64,000 nt of DNA from Acaudatibacter sp963835495 (GTDB lineage Bacteria; Pseudomonadota; Alphaproteobacteria; Caulobacterales; Caulobacteraceae): NCBI GenBank assembly GCA_963835495.1, contig CAWIFQ010000003.1, positions 1,550,001-1,614,000 on the forward strand, in the 5' to 3' direction. Positions 6,962 to 15,968 of this stretch are shown one piece after another. The notes under the pieces are model-generated. The model was not told the origin of the DNA. It searched no databases and was given only the letters and a program-made list of their open reading frames with translations. The position numbers and the translations under genes are program-made. Each line of letters begins with the position of its first letter. The stretch's first letter is position 1.

Positions 6962-9421
6962 ATGCGGCGTCCAAACCTGGCATTGTCGATAACGGCGGTT
7001 CTGGCGGCTCCGGTAGCGGCGGGCGCGCAGGATTGCTCGGATGTGGTCGCCAACGCCGGCGCAACACGCGCGGCCTGGACCAGCGTGCAGGCCAGACTGC
7101 GCCGCGTGTTGGCCCTGGTGGCGTTCGCCGTTGTGCTGACGGGCGGCCTGACCGCCCGGGCGGCCGTCGCTGTCGTGGATCAGCATGCGGAGGTCGCCGC
7201 AGCGCTTTTCGCCGCCTCCGCCACCCAGGCTGCGGTAGAGCGGGCGGCCGACGCCAAGATCAGCGCGCAACGCGCCGAGATCGCGACGCTCGCCGCCAAG
7301 GTTCGCGCTGGGCAGGCCAAGCAGGCGGAGCTTACGGCGGCGCAGGACGAATTCGTGGCCCAGCTGTCGGCGAAGGATCGGGCTTACTCGGCCGCGATCG
7401 CCGCCTTTCGCGGGGCGGTGACCCACATCACCGAGACGCCCGAGGGCCTCGTGGCCCTGCAGAAGTTCAACGCCGGCGACGAAGTGGGCGCGCTGGCGAT
7501 CATGGACCAGATCAACGACGCCCAGGACGCCGCCCTGCAGAAGGCGACCGACATCCAGAAGGCCGTCGGGCGCCGCGACGAAGCGCAGTTCGCCTTGGAC
7601 GCTCAGCAGCGCGGCAAGGTCAGCGTCGCCCAGGTGATCGCTCTCTTCGAGCGCGTGGTCGCGCTGGATCGCGGGGTCTACCTCGACTGGGTCAACCTCA
7701 GCCGCCTCTACCGGGTCGCCGGGCGCCTCGCCGACTCGCGCAAGGCGGCGGATCAGGCCGCGGCGACCGCGGCTTCGGATTTCGACCGCTCGGTGGCGTT
7801 GGACGCGATGTCCGACGTGCTCAGGGAACAGGGCGACATGGCCGGCGCCGCCAAGGCCGCCCAGGCGGCGGAGGAAATCGACGCACGGCTCGCCGCCGCC
7901 GCGCCGACCGATCCCCAGATCCAACGCAGCCTCGCGGTGAGCCTGACCAAGGTCGGGACCACGGCGGAGGCGCGGGGCGACCACGCCGCCGCCTACAAAG
8001 CCTTCAAGGACAGCCTGGCGATCGCGTCGAAGCTGTCAGGCGCCAACGCTGCGAACGGCGACGCCGCGCTCATTGAGATTGGCGACATCATCAGCCTGGC
8101 CGACGTGGTCGCCGCCCAGGGAAATCTGGCGAAGGCGCGAACGGCCGCCGAGGCGGCGATCGCGGATCTGAGAACGATGGCGAGCGCCATGCCGGACAAC
8201 GAGATGGTCCAGCGGTACCTGTCCGCCGCCCTTGCCGACCTTGGCCATTTCGATGCGCTACAGGGCGACCTCGCCGGTGCGCGCGCCGCCTATGGGGAGG
8301 AGCTCCGCGCCAATCGCCGTATCGCCGCAGCGGACGCCAGCGACATTTCGCGGCAGGTCGCGATGATCGACACGCTCGATCAGATCGGCGGGCTCGCGGA
8401 CCACGCCGGCGATCTTACAGCCGCGAAGGCGGCTTTCACGGAGGCCCTCGACATCAGCCGCCGGCTGGTCGTCGCCGACGCCGCCAACCCACAATACAGG
8501 TACTACATCGCCTTCAACCAATTGAGGCTCGGCGCCGTGCTGGCCGCGCAGCAGAACCTGGCGGACGCGCGCCAGGATGAGCAGGCGGCCGTTGATGGGT
8601 TGCGGGTCCTTGCAGCCGCCGATTCCACCAACATCCGCCTGCAGAAGGAACTGGTGTTCGAGCTCGACACGCTCGGTGGGCTGATGGCGGTCCAACACGA
8701 TCTCGAGCTGGCGCGGAAGACCGAAGATGAGGCGGTCGCCGTCTCGCGCAAACTCGCGGCGGCGGTTCCGCCTAGCGATGACGCGATGCAGACGCTCGCG
8801 GGCGCCCTGGAGGCCTCGGTTGGAATGATGATGGCGAGCCGCGACGGCGCCGGCGCGTTGGCCGCAACCCGCGAGGCGATCGAAGTCCGCCGCAAGAACG
8901 CCGCCACCGACCCCACCAACGCTGCGGTCGGACTGGCGCTGACGACTGACCTCGAGGCCGAGGCAAGCCTGCTCATCCGCCAGGACGACCTCGCAAACGG
9001 ATACGCGGTCGCCGACGAGGCGATCGCCACGGCGCGCCGTCTGGCAGGCGCCAATCCGGGCGACGCTGCGATTCAGGGCGTTCTTGCGCGCGGCCTGATG
9101 ACGGCCGGCTTGGCCAGCTTCGCGAAGAAGGATTACGCGGCCGCCCAGGGCGAATTCGAGGCCGCGCTCGCGATCGACCGCAAGCTGGCGGAGGCCGATC
9201 CCACGGATGGAACCCTGCAACGGCAGTCGATCTACCAGCTCAGCATGCTGGCTGCCCTGCCCGGCGCGAAGGTGCGCTGGAGCGAGGTCGTGACCGCCTG
9301 GCGGCCGGTGCTCGACAAGGGCGCGCTGACGCCCGCAGACCAGGCGCAACTGGACATGGCCAAGCAACACGCAGCCGCCGAGCTCGATCCAACACCGCCG
9401 CCCGCCAAACCCCAGCCTTAG
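6962..9421 (+). CDS. Large tetratricopeptide-repeat protein with N-terminal export/anchor region
   Basis: An 819-residue Ala-rich protein. The N-terminus has a signal-like stretch (LALSITAVLAAPVAAGA) followed by a second hydrophobic segment at about residues 48-66, so it is exported or membrane-anchored. A coiled-coil-like stretch follows (about 90-200). From about 210 to the end it is a series of TPR-like helical pairs with recurrent AxAxxxFxxALxIxRKLAxADP units, for example GDLTAAKAAFTEALDISRRL and KKDYAAAQGEFEAALAIDRK. Such repeats mediate protein-protein contacts. No catalytic domain is visible. Similar repeats occur in C-terminal halves of adenylate-cyclase or kinase-linked proteins, but no such partner domain is present here. 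Function is not assigned. Confidence 0.8.
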   Translation: MRRPNLALSITAVLAAPVAAGAQDCSDVVANAGATRAAWTSVQARLRRVLALVAFAVVLTGGLTARAAVAVVDQHAEVAAALFAASATQAAVERAADAKISAQRAEIATLAAKVRAGQAKQAELTAAQDEFVAQLSAKDRAYSAAIAAFRGAVTHITETPEGLVALQKFNAGDEVGALAIMDQINDAQDAALQKATDIQKAVGRRDEAQFALDAQQRGKVSVAQVIALFERVVALDRGVYLDWVNLSRLYRVAGRLADSRKAADQAAATAASDFDRSVALDAMSDVLREQGDMAGAAKAAQAAEEIDARLAAAAPTDPQIQRSLAVSLTKVGTTAEARGDHAAAYKAFKDSLAIASKLSGANAANGDAALIEIGDIISLADVVAAQGNLAKARTAAEAAIADLRTMASAMPDNEMVQRYLSAALADLGHFDALQGDLAGARAAYGEELRANRRIAAADASDISRQVAMIDTLDQIGGLADHAGDLTAAKAAFTEALDISRRLVVADAANPQYRYYIAFNQLRLGAVLAAQQNLADARQDEQAAVDGLRVLAAADSTNIRLQKELVFELDTLGGLMAVQHDLELARKTEDEAVAVSRKLAAAVPPSDDAMQTLAGALEASVGMMMASRDGAGALAATREAIEVRRKNAATDPTNAAVGLALTTDLEAEASLLIRQDDLANGYAVADEAIATARRLAGANPGDAAIQGVLARGLMTAGLASFAKKDYAAAQGEFEAALAIDRKLAEADPTDGTLQRQSIYQLSMLAALPGAKVRWSEVVTAWRPVLDKGALTPADQAQLDMAKQHAAAELDPTPPPAKPQP

Positions 9422-9476
9422 CCGGACGGCCCTCGGGGGCCGCCACCGATCGCAGCCCTCCACTTGAGGCGTGCGG

Positions 9477-9614
9477 TCAGCTCCAGGGCAGCAGATGCGC
9501 CACGAGACCCGCGAGCGCGGCGATCGCCAGGAAGCTGAAGACGAAAATGGCCACCTCCACAATCGCGGGCGGGATATGGCCGTGAAGGTGCGGCAGCGAC
9601 GACTTGTGCGCCAT
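9477..9614 (-). CDS. Small single-span membrane protein (45 aa)
   Basis: A 45-residue frame beginning MAHKSSLPHLHGHIPP, followed by one hydrophobic segment (about residues 17-42, AIVEVAIFVFSFLAIAALAG) and ending LLPWS. A strong Shine-Dalgarno sequence, GGGAGGAAT, sits just upstream of the ATG, and the codon use matches the genome, so I regard it as a real small gene. The His-rich N-terminus and single helix suggest a small inner-membrane subunit, but no family is recognised. It is convergent with the TPR gene. Confidence 0.6.
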   Translation of the reverse strand: MAHKSSLPHLHGHIPPAIVEVAIFVFSFLAIAALAGLVAHLLPWS

Positions 9615-9761
9615 CTCAGTATTCCTCCCACTGTGATAAGTTTGCGGGAAGTCTGGGAGTTCCGCCGATCAACTCTACTTGAGACTGCGGCCTCCGGGTC
9701 GGCGTCGACTCCACCGCCGAATCTCGATGTTGATGGGCGGAGCAAAGCTCCGGAGCCCGAC

Positions 9762-10184
9762 ATGAGCATCGACCGCGCCTGGGAAGACGTCCGCGCCTTT
9801 CACGCCGCCTTCGGCCATCCGGTGGCCGAGGCGCCGACGCTGCTCGAGGGTCTCGCCGCCGAGCGGCGCGCCGCCTGGATCGAGGAAGAGGCGCAGGAGC
9901 TGCGCGACGCCACCACCATCGAGGCGCAGGCGGACGCCTTCATCGACGTGATCTACTTCGCGATTGGCGGTCTGGTGCACCTCGGCGTGCAGCCGGGGCC
10001 GCTGTGGGACATCGTCCAGACCGCCAACATGGCCAAGCTCTGGCCAGACGGCCGGCCGCGCCACCGCGCCAGCGACGGCAAGGTGATCAAGCCCGATGGC
10101 TGGGAAGACCCTGGCCCGAAGCTCGCCGCCGAGATCCGCCGCCAACTTGACGCGTCAGCCGCAACCCGAATGGCCGCCGAGTAG
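9762..10184 (+). CDS. MazG/PRA-PH-like nucleotide pyrophosphohydrolase
   Basis: A 140-residue all-alpha NTP pyrophosphohydrolase-like protein. The family signature of paired acidic residues that bind Mg2+ is seen as WIEEEAQELRDAT followed about 20 residues later by QADAFIDVIYFAIGG, the usual ExxE...ExxD arrangement. The later NMAKLWPDGRPRHRASDGKVIKP with WEDPGP resembles the Cof-like/PRA-PH subgroup in which this tail closes the active site. It probably hydrolyses a nucleoside triphosphate or phosphoribosyl compound. The ATG at 9762 is chosen because the in-frame upstream region back to 9471 lacks family similarity and overlaps the small opposing gene. Confidence 0.75.
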   Translation: MSIDRAWEDVRAFHAAFGHPVAEAPTLLEGLAAERRAAWIEEEAQELRDATTIEAQADAFIDVIYFAIGGLVHLGVQPGPLWDIVQTANMAKLWPDGRPRHRASDGKVIKPDGWEDPGPKLAAEIRRQLDASAATRMAAE

Positions 10185-10203
10185 CGCCCGGCGTCGCCGG
10201 CGC

Positions 10204-10599
10204 CTAGCGGACGACGATCTGCCCTTTCATGCCCAGCATCGCGTGGAACGGGTGCGTGCAGTGCATCTCGTAGGTTCCGGGCTTCTGCGGCGTCAGCGCG
10301 ATGTCGGCGCTCTCGCCCTCGTCGAGATCGACATCGCCGTCCTTGATCTTCGCCGCCGCGCCTGGCGCGAGGGCGACGGACTGGAAGAAGGTCTTGGCGC
10401 TGAGGTCGTGCGACTTGCCGCCCGTGTTGGTCACGTGCAGCACGTAGGCTTGGCCATGCTCGAGGGTCAGTTGCATCGGCGCGTACTTGTATTCCGACAG
10501 CTGGATGTTGATCACGGTGGGCTGGGCGACGGCCGCGCCGGCGGCCGCGAGCGCCGCGCCAAGGACGATGCCTGCGAGTGGCCTGGAAATCGACTGCAA
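10204..10599 (-). CDS. Periplasmic cupredoxin-like copper protein
   Basis: A 131-residue secreted protein with a plastocyanin/azurin-like fold. A signal peptide (LAGIVLGAALAAAGAAVA, cleavage near AQP) precedes the domain. Copper ligands of a type 1 site are visible: the His in GGKSHDLSA and the Cys-His-Met cluster in YEMHCTHPFHAMLGM. The best start is a TTG at 10599, preceded at good spacing by AGGAGAC and giving a clean signal peptide; an upstream in-frame start at 10680 would push the signal peptide to an internal position. A role in periplasmic electron transfer or copper binding is inferred from the family. No oxidase or copper gene lies beside it. Confidence 0.82.
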   Translation of the reverse strand: MQSISRPLAGIVLGAALAAAGAAVAQPTVINIQLSEYKYAPMQLTLEHGQAYVLHVTNTGGKSHDLSAKTFFQSVALAPGAAAKIKDGDVDLDEGESADIALTPQKPGTYEMHCTHPFHAMLGMKGQIVVR

Positions 10600-10814
10600 T
10601 GAAGTCTCCTGGAAAGTCCGCGTCCCTCGTTCGCCCGGCCCATAACACGTCTGCATCGGCGTAAGCAGCGAAGCTCGCATTCAGGACGTGACCAGCGCGG
10701 CCGACGTGCTAAGCAGGATCATCGTCCGCGGGTCGGCTGCGTTCAGGTTGTCGACGCCTGCCCATACAGCGGTTAAGGTTACTTCGACTCTGACAGAGAC
10801 AGGAGAGCGTGCTT

Positions 10815-11288
10815 ATGAAGCGTACCCTTATGCTCGGCCTCGCCGCCGCTACGTCCCTCGCCTTCGCCGCGAGCGCCCATGCCGATCCCGGCGGGGTCAA
10901 GGCGGGTGTGCTCACCTGCAACGTCAGCAGCGGCTGGGGCTTGATCTTCGGTTCGTCGAAAGATCTCAACTGCACCTTCGAGAGCGGCACGAACCATGAG
11001 GAGCACTACGCCGGCACGATCAACAAGTACGGCGTCGACATCGGTTACCACAACGGCGGCGTGATCGTTTGGGCGGTGTTCGCGCCGACTGGCGACCTTG
11101 CGCCCGGCTCCCTGGCAGGCAATTACGGCGGCGTCACCGCCGGCGGCGCTGTCGGTGTTGGGGCTGGCGCCAACGCGCTGGTAGGCGGCAGCGACAATCA
11201 CGTCTCGCTGCAGCCGGTCAGCATCGAAGGCCTCACCGGCCTGAACGTGGCGGCCGGCGTCGCCTCGATCAGCCTCACGGCGAAATAG
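10815..11288 (+). CDS. DUF992 family secreted protein
   Basis: A 157-residue exported protein of the DUF992 family. The signal peptide is MKRTLMLGLAAATSLAFAAS with cleavage near AHA-DPGG. The mature protein opens with the family hallmark VKAGVLTCNVSSGWGLIFGS, a Cys followed later by DLNCTF, and contains Gly/Ala-rich segments such as NYGGVTAGGAVGVGAGANAL. The function of DUF992 proteins is unknown; they are common in Hyphomicrobiales and relatives. An AGGAG sits 9 bases before the ATG at 10815, while a GTG at 10809 is too close to it. A long hairpin follows the gene. Confidence 0.82.
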   Translation: MKRTLMLGLAAATSLAFAASAHADPGGVKAGVLTCNVSSGWGLIFGSSKDLNCTFESGTNHEEHYAGTINKYGVDIGYHNGGVIVWAVFAPTGDLAPGSLAGNYGGVTAGGAVGVGAGANALVGGSDNHVSLQPVSIEGLTGLNVAAGVASISLTAK

Positions 11289-11300
11289 CCGGTTCGATAG

Positions 11301-11347
11301 CGTAGCGCCCCACGGCTGTCTCACGACAGCCACGTTGGGGTGCTACG
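11301..11347 (+). terminator. Long hairpin after the DUF992 gene
   Basis: The segment folds into an extended stem-loop. The outer arms CGTAGCGCCCCA (11301-11312) and TGGGGTGCTACG (11336-11347) pair with one G-T wobble. The inner arms GGCTGTC (11314-11320) and GACAGCC (11325-11331) pair perfectly around a TCAC loop, with ACGT unpaired on one side. It begins 12 bases after the stop at 11288. No T-run follows, so it may be a stability element or attenuating hairpin instead of a simple intrinsic terminator. Confidence 0.55.
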
Positions 11348-11385
11348 CAATCTCCCTGGCGGGGTGTACGCCGGGGAGTTCCAGC

Positions 11386-11637
11386 ATGCCGCGTGAAACC
11401 AGGCCGACACGCCGTTTCGGCGTGTTCGCCACGATTCGAGGCTGGCTGTTGGCTGACGCCGACAGCGGCGAGACCTTCGAGACCCGCACCGACGCGGTGG
11501 CGAGCGCGCGACGGCTGGCGCATCTCGCCCGCTGGCGCGGCGGCGCGGCCGAGGTGGTGGCGCAAGACCGGCCGGGCGGGGCGCTGAAGGTGATCGATCC
11601 GCCGAGTCAGGGCCTCGGCGTTACGGAAGCGGATTGA
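11386..11637 (+). CDS. Small hypothetical protein, DUF2188-like appearance
   Basis: An 83-residue cytoplasmic protein, MPRETRPTRRFGVF at the start. The central part, GWLLADADSGETFETRTDAV followed by ASARRLAHLARWRGG and a final strand segment AAEVVAQDRPGGALKVID, has the strand-helix-strand pattern of DUF2188-type proteins (a sheet carrying the sequence context of a TDAV/A helix). This similarity is from pattern only. The ATG at 11386 is preferred over an upstream start at 11335, which would fall in the hairpin region. It stands alone between the DUF992 gene and the ABC transporter. Confidence 0.55.
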   Translation: MPRETRPTRRFGVFATIRGWLLADADSGETFETRTDAVASARRLAHLARWRGGAAEVVAQDRPGGALKVIDPPSQGLGVTEAD

Positions 11638-11846
11638 ACGCAGCCGCGGCGGGTGAGCGATCACGCTCGCCGAAACCAGCGACACAGAGCGCCGCCGCGT
11701 CTGACGATACCGACGCGGCGGCCACGCGTTGCTGGAACGCACCTCAAGATAGCCAAACCGGAGAAGTCGTCCGCACGCGGCGATTGTCACGTGTCTGTCA
11801 CCTCGAGCCTTGATAGGAGGCTCGCCGAACCGAGGGAGCCCGCCGC

Positions 11847-13581
11847 GTGTCAGAGCCCGTGCTGCGCCGCGCGCACCCTGTCTTGCGCGCGCCATTCAAC
11901 GTCTGGGACCTGGTGGCGCTGGCGCTGATCGTCGGCGTCTTCATCGCCTTCTCCCACGGCGCGCACGAGACCTTCGCGCCGTTGAAGAGCCTGGCCAAGA
12001 ACCCCATCAGCCTCGATCCGGCGCGGCTGCCCGAATACACGATCCGGACCAGCCTGCGGATGATCGGTGGCATGGTCGCCTCGCTGGTCTTCACCTTCGG
12101 CTATGCGGCGCTCGCGGCGAAGAGCCGGCACGCCGAGATGGTGCTGATCCCGCTGCTCGACATCCTGCAGTCGGTGCCGGTGCTGGCGTTCCTGACCATC
12201 ACGCTGGCCTGGTTCATGAAGCTCGCCCCCAACAGCGTGCTGGGCGCGGAGTTCGCCTCGATGTTCCTGGTCTTCACCGCCCAGGCCTGGAACATGACCT
12301 TCAGCTTCTATCAGTCGCTGAAGACCATTCCGGCCGACCTCGACGAGGCGGCCCGCGCCTTCGGCCTGACGCCGTGGCAGAAGTTCTGGCGCCTGGAAGC
12401 GCCGTTCGGCGCGCCGGCGCTGATCTGGAACATGATGATGTCCATGGCCGGCGGCTGGTTCTTCGTGATCGCCTCCGAGGCGTTCACGGTCGGCGTCACC
12501 AACGTCAACCTGCCGGGCATCGGCAGCTATATCGCCGCCGCCAACGACAAGCAGGACTACTCGGCGATCGCCTGGGCGGTCCTGGCCATGGCGGTGACCA
12601 TCCTGCTGTTCGACCAGTTGCTGTTCCGCCCCCTGGTCGCCTGGTCGGAGAAGTTCCACGTCGAGCTGACCGCCTCGGCCGATCCGCCGCGGTCGTGGGT
12701 GCTGGACGTGCTGCGGCGCACGCGGCTGATGGCCCGGGTCGGCCGTCCGCTCGGCGACATCGTCCGCTCGCTGGCGTCGCTGCGCATCAAGACGCCCGCC
12801 CCGCCCCGCGCGCTGGCTCTGAGCGAGGGGGCGCGGCGGACCTTCGACGTGGTCTGGATCGCGCTCATCCTGGTGCTGACGCTTTTCGCCGCCCGGGAGA
12901 TCTTCAACTTCGTCGCCCGCACGCTGAGCTGGGGCGACCTGGCGCACGCGGTCGAGCTCGGCTTCCTGACGCTGACGCGCGTGATGGTGCTGATCGCGCT
13001 GGCCTCGCTGGTCTGGACGCCGGTCGCGGTCTGGATCGGGCTGCGCCCGAAGATCGCCGAGCGCGTGGCAGCCGATCGCCCTGTTCCTCGCCGCGTTCCC
13101 GGTCAACCTGCTCTACGGCCTGGTGGTCTCCGGGATCATCGCCGGCGGCCTGAACCCGAACATCTTCCTCAGCCCACTGATGATCCTCGGGACCCAGTGG
13201 TACATCCTGTTCAACGTCATCGCCGGCGCCTCGGCCTTCCCGACCGACCTGAAGCAGGCCGCCGCCTCGTTCGGCGTGAAGGGCTGGCAATGGTGGCGGA
13301 CCGTCATCGGCCCCGGCATCCTGCCCTATTTCGTCACCGGCGCGCTCACCGCCAGCGGCGGCGCCTGGAACGCCGCCATCGTCTCCGAGGTCGCCTCGTG
13401 GGGCGACAAGCACCTGCGCGCCGCGGGCCTCGGGGCCTATATCGCCGACGCCTCGACGGCCGGCGACATGCCCCGCGTCGTGCTGGGCGTGGCGGTGATG
13501 TCGGTGTTCGTCGTCGCGATCAATCGCACCGTCTGGCGGCCGCTCTACGGTCTCGCCGAGCGGCGTTTCCGGTTCGACTGA
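11847..13581 (+). CDS. NitT/TauT-type ABC transporter permease, two fused permease domains, frameshifted
   Basis: A membrane permease with two binding-protein-dependent transport domains in one chain, of the nitrate/sulfonate/taurine class. Domain 1 (about residues 20-270) carries the EAA-type cytoplasmic loop DEAARAFGLTPWQKFWRLEAP. Domain 2 (about 330-570) carries KQAAASFGVKGWQWWRTVIGP. The frame breaks near 13067: one extra G in GTGGCAGCC shifts it, and removal gives ERVQPIALFLAAFP and an intact product of about 577 residues. The ATPase gene follows after 13 bases, so the two form an operon. No periplasmic substrate-binding protein is encoded in the window, so the substrate is unknown. Confidence 0.88.
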
Positions 13582-13594
13582 AGGAGCCCTCGCC

Positions 13595-14905
13595 ATGCCC
13601 AAGCCCCCCCACGCCCGCCGGCTGCTGGAAGTCCAGGACGTGCGCATGGCCTACGGCGCAGAGGGCAAGGGCCCGCTGGTGCTCGACGGCGTCAACGTCG
13701 ACATCGAGGAAGGCGAGATCGTCTCGCTGCTCGGGCGGTCCGGCTCTGGCAAGTCGTCGCTGCTGCGCGTCATCGCCGGGCTGCTCAAGCCCACCAACGG
13801 ACGGGCCCTGTGGGAGGGCGAACCGGTCAACGGACCCTACCCGGGCGTCGCCATGGTGTTCCAGAGCTTCGCGCTGTTTCCCTGGCTGACCGTGGAGGAG
13901 AACGTCGAGCTCGGCCTGGAGGCGCTGCGCACGCCGCTGGCCGAGCGGACCCGGCGCGCGAGCGAGGCCATCGACCTGATCGGCCTCGGCGGCTTCGAAG
14001 GCGCCTATCCGAAGGAGCTGTCCGGCGGCATGCGCCAGCGCGTCGGCTTCGCCCGCGCCCTGGTCGTCCACCCCGAGCTGCTGCTGATGGACGAGCCGTT
14101 CTCGGCCCTCGACGTGCTCACCGCCGAGACCATGCGCACCGACATCATCGACCTGTGGATCGAAGGTCGCCTGCCGATCCGCTCGGTGCTGATGGTCACC
14201 CACAACATCGAGGAAGCGGTGCTGATGAGCGACCGCATCCTCATCCTCTCGTCCAACCCAGGGCGGATCATCGCCGAGATCAAGATCGCCCTGCCCCATC
14301 CTCGCAACCGCGACGATCCGCGCTTCCGCCAGCAGGTCGACGACATCTACAGCCGCATGACCGCGCGGATCAGCGGCGACAGGGGCGGCGAGCGCGGCGG
14401 CCAGGGCTTCCCGGGCGTTGGCGTCGGCATGTCGCTGCCGCCGGTGTCGACCAACGAGCTGGCCGGTCTGATGGAGACGCTCTCCGGCTCCCCGGATGGC
14501 CGCGCCGACCTGCCGGCCCTGGCCGACGAGCTGAACTTCGAGGTCGACGACCTGTTCCCGATCGCCGAGACGCTGCAGCTGCTGCGCTTCGCCGAGGTGG
14601 CGCAGGGCGACATCCAGCTGACCGCCGCGGGCCGGAGGTTCGCCGATGGCGATTTGGAGGAGCGCAAGCGCCTGTTCGCCGAGCACCTGATCGCCTACGT
14701 GCCGCTGGCCGCCCTGATCAAGCGCGTGCTGGACGAGCGCCCCAACCACCGCGCCCGGGCCGCCCGCTTCTCCGAGGAGCTGGAGGATTTCATGTCGGAG
14801 GACTACGCCGAGGACACCCTCAAGGCCGTCGTCTCCTGGTGCCGCTTCGCCGAACTGTTCGTCTACGACGAAGCGGACCAGACCTTCAGCCTGGAACCGG
14901 CGTAG
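13595..14905 (+). CDS. ABC transporter ATPase with C-terminal AAA-associated domain
   Basis: A 436-residue ABC ATPase that would power the adjoining fused permease. Walker A is GRSGSGKSS (about residues 47-55), the Q-loop MVFQSFALFPW, the signature LSGGMRQR, and Walker B LLLMDEPFSALD, followed by the H-loop VTHNIEEAV. The ATPase part ends near residue 255. About 150 extra residues follow (from LPPVSTNELAGLMETL), matching the AAA-associated C-terminal domain known in a subgroup of nitrate/sulfonate transporter ATPases; it has a winged-helix look (LPALADELNFEVDDLFPIAE) and may have a regulatory role. Gene spacing of 13 bases to the permease supports co-translation. Confidence 0.93.
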   Translation: MPKPPHARRLLEVQDVRMAYGAEGKGPLVLDGVNVDIEEGEIVSLLGRSGSGKSSLLRVIAGLLKPTNGRALWEGEPVNGPYPGVAMVFQSFALFPWLTVEENVELGLEALRTPLAERTRRASEAIDLIGLGGFEGAYPKELSGGMRQRVGFARALVVHPELLLMDEPFSALDVLTAETMRTDIIDLWIEGRLPIRSVLMVTHNIEEAVLMSDRILILSSNPGRIIAEIKIALPHPRNRDDPRFRQQVDDIYSRMTARISGDRGGERGGQGFPGVGVGMSLPPVSTNELAGLMETLSGSPDGRADLPALADELNFEVDDLFPIAETLQLLRFAEVAQGDIQLTAAGRRFADGDLEERKRLFAEHLIAYVPLAALIKRVLDERPNHRARAARFSEELEDFMSEDYAEDTLKAVVSWCRFAELFVYDEADQTFSLEPA

Positions 14906-15052
14906 GTTCTGTCCTGATCAGCGCGGGTGGCCGGGCGGGTCAAAAGGGGGCGGACTCGGCGGGCGAATCTTCCGGCAAGCCGCCGTTCCGAACGGGGAAA
15001 TTAGGTGGAGAGCTGCCATTGGCCCGGAGCCAGACACGGCCATTCGCAGAGG

Positions 15053-15190
15053 TCAGGATTGCGTTTTGCCGTTCTGGAAGAAGTTGGCCGGGTCCAACTC
15101 GACTTTGATGTTCGCGAATTGCACGGCTTCGACGACACGCTGCGCGACGAGGTGCTGCCGCGCTGCGTCACCTACAGTTCCGGCCGCCGC
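15053..15190 (-). pseudogene. Possible C-terminal remnant of an FAD-linked oxidoreductase
   Basis: On the minus strand an open stretch of about 45 codons ends with a stop at 15053 and reads AVQFANIKVELDPANFFQNG followed by KTQS. The pattern of a hydrophobic stretch followed by DPxNFF near the C-terminus is typical of berberine-bridge FAD-binding oxidoreductases (DPENFFRLNQNI). No start, FAD-binding domain or further homology is present; the upstream side abuts the next gene. It may be a decayed gene end or chance. The rest of 14906-15192 shows nothing else. Confidence 0.25.
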
Positions 15191-15192
15191 GC

Positions 15193-15807
15193 CTAGCGAC
15201 AGTATGGCGTCTCCGAGCCGTCCCCGTTGCAAGTCGTTCCGCTCGGACAGAGCCAGAAGGCCGCTGGGCTACAGCAGGGTATCTGGTTCACCGGCGCACA
15301 GCCGGACTCGTTTCTAGCGGGACAGGTCACACAGACTGGAGTCGGATATTGGCAACGGCAGTCTTGGCTCCAGCAGTTTATCATCTTGCAGTTGCCGCCG
15401 CCCGAGGTCTGCGCGAACGCGATCGCGCCGGGCAGAATTGTGGCCATCGCGGCGAATGTGAACGCTCTGATCGAGAACAACAGGAACGCACGCCTTGGCC
15501 TTGGCGCAGTCTCAGCGCGCGAAGATCGCCCGCCGAATAGCGACGCCGCTGGGTTCGCCGCGGCAACCTTGGCCTCTCGCAACGCGTAAGCGGCCAAGTG
15601 AGAAATCCAGAGGGCGGTAGCGACGAAGGCGACAACCCAACTGGCCGCCGATACCCAGAACCGGCCCATGCCCAACGCACCGAGCGTCACGGCGACGGCG
15701 AGCGCCGCGGTCCCCAGCGCCACAAGAAAAGACGTGCGCATGCACTTCGAGCAAGACCCGAACTTGGCAAATGGTCCCCGGGTGCGCAGCGGAAATTCGG
15801 CAGGCAT
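15193..15807 (-). CDS. Cysteine-rich membrane protein, unknown function
   Basis: A 204-residue protein that begins MPAEFPLRTRGPFAKFGSC followed by a C-x2-C pair (CSKC) and two hydrophobic segments (about 34-52 and 57-75). It then has a basic linker, a third hydrophobic segment resembling an internal signal (AFTFAAMATILPGAIAFAQ) and a Cys-rich tail with about 12 Cys (for example GNCKMINCWSQDCRCQY, VCVTCPA, PCCSPAAF, TTCNG). The early CxxC-plus-two-helices part looks like DUF3624-type domains. The tail resembles the small Cys-rich beta chain of methylamine dehydrogenase, but only loosely. The start at 15807 is chosen because the open frame further upstream lacks protein character. Function is not assigned. 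Confidence 0.6.
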   Translation of the reverse strand: MPAEFPLRTRGPFAKFGSCSKCMRTSFLVALGTAALAVAVTLGALGMGRFWVSAASWVVAFVATALWISHLAAYALREAKVAAANPAASLFGGRSSRAETAPRPRRAFLLFSIRAFTFAAMATILPGAIAFAQTSGGGNCKMINCWSQDCRCQYPTPVCVTCPARNESGCAPVNQIPCCSPAAFWLCPSGTTCNGDGSETPYCR

Positions 15808-15968
15808 CGACCATTCCCCATGCGGTCGCCGGATCATCAGCTTGACGAACAAGAGCCGCTGAGCGACCCGAGCTGAGCCAACACAGCGAACACCCGCTCT
15901 TGGGACGATCCTCAGGCTCGAAGCGCCGTCCCGCCCCTTCCAGTCGGCCCCAATCAACTCAAAGGCGG

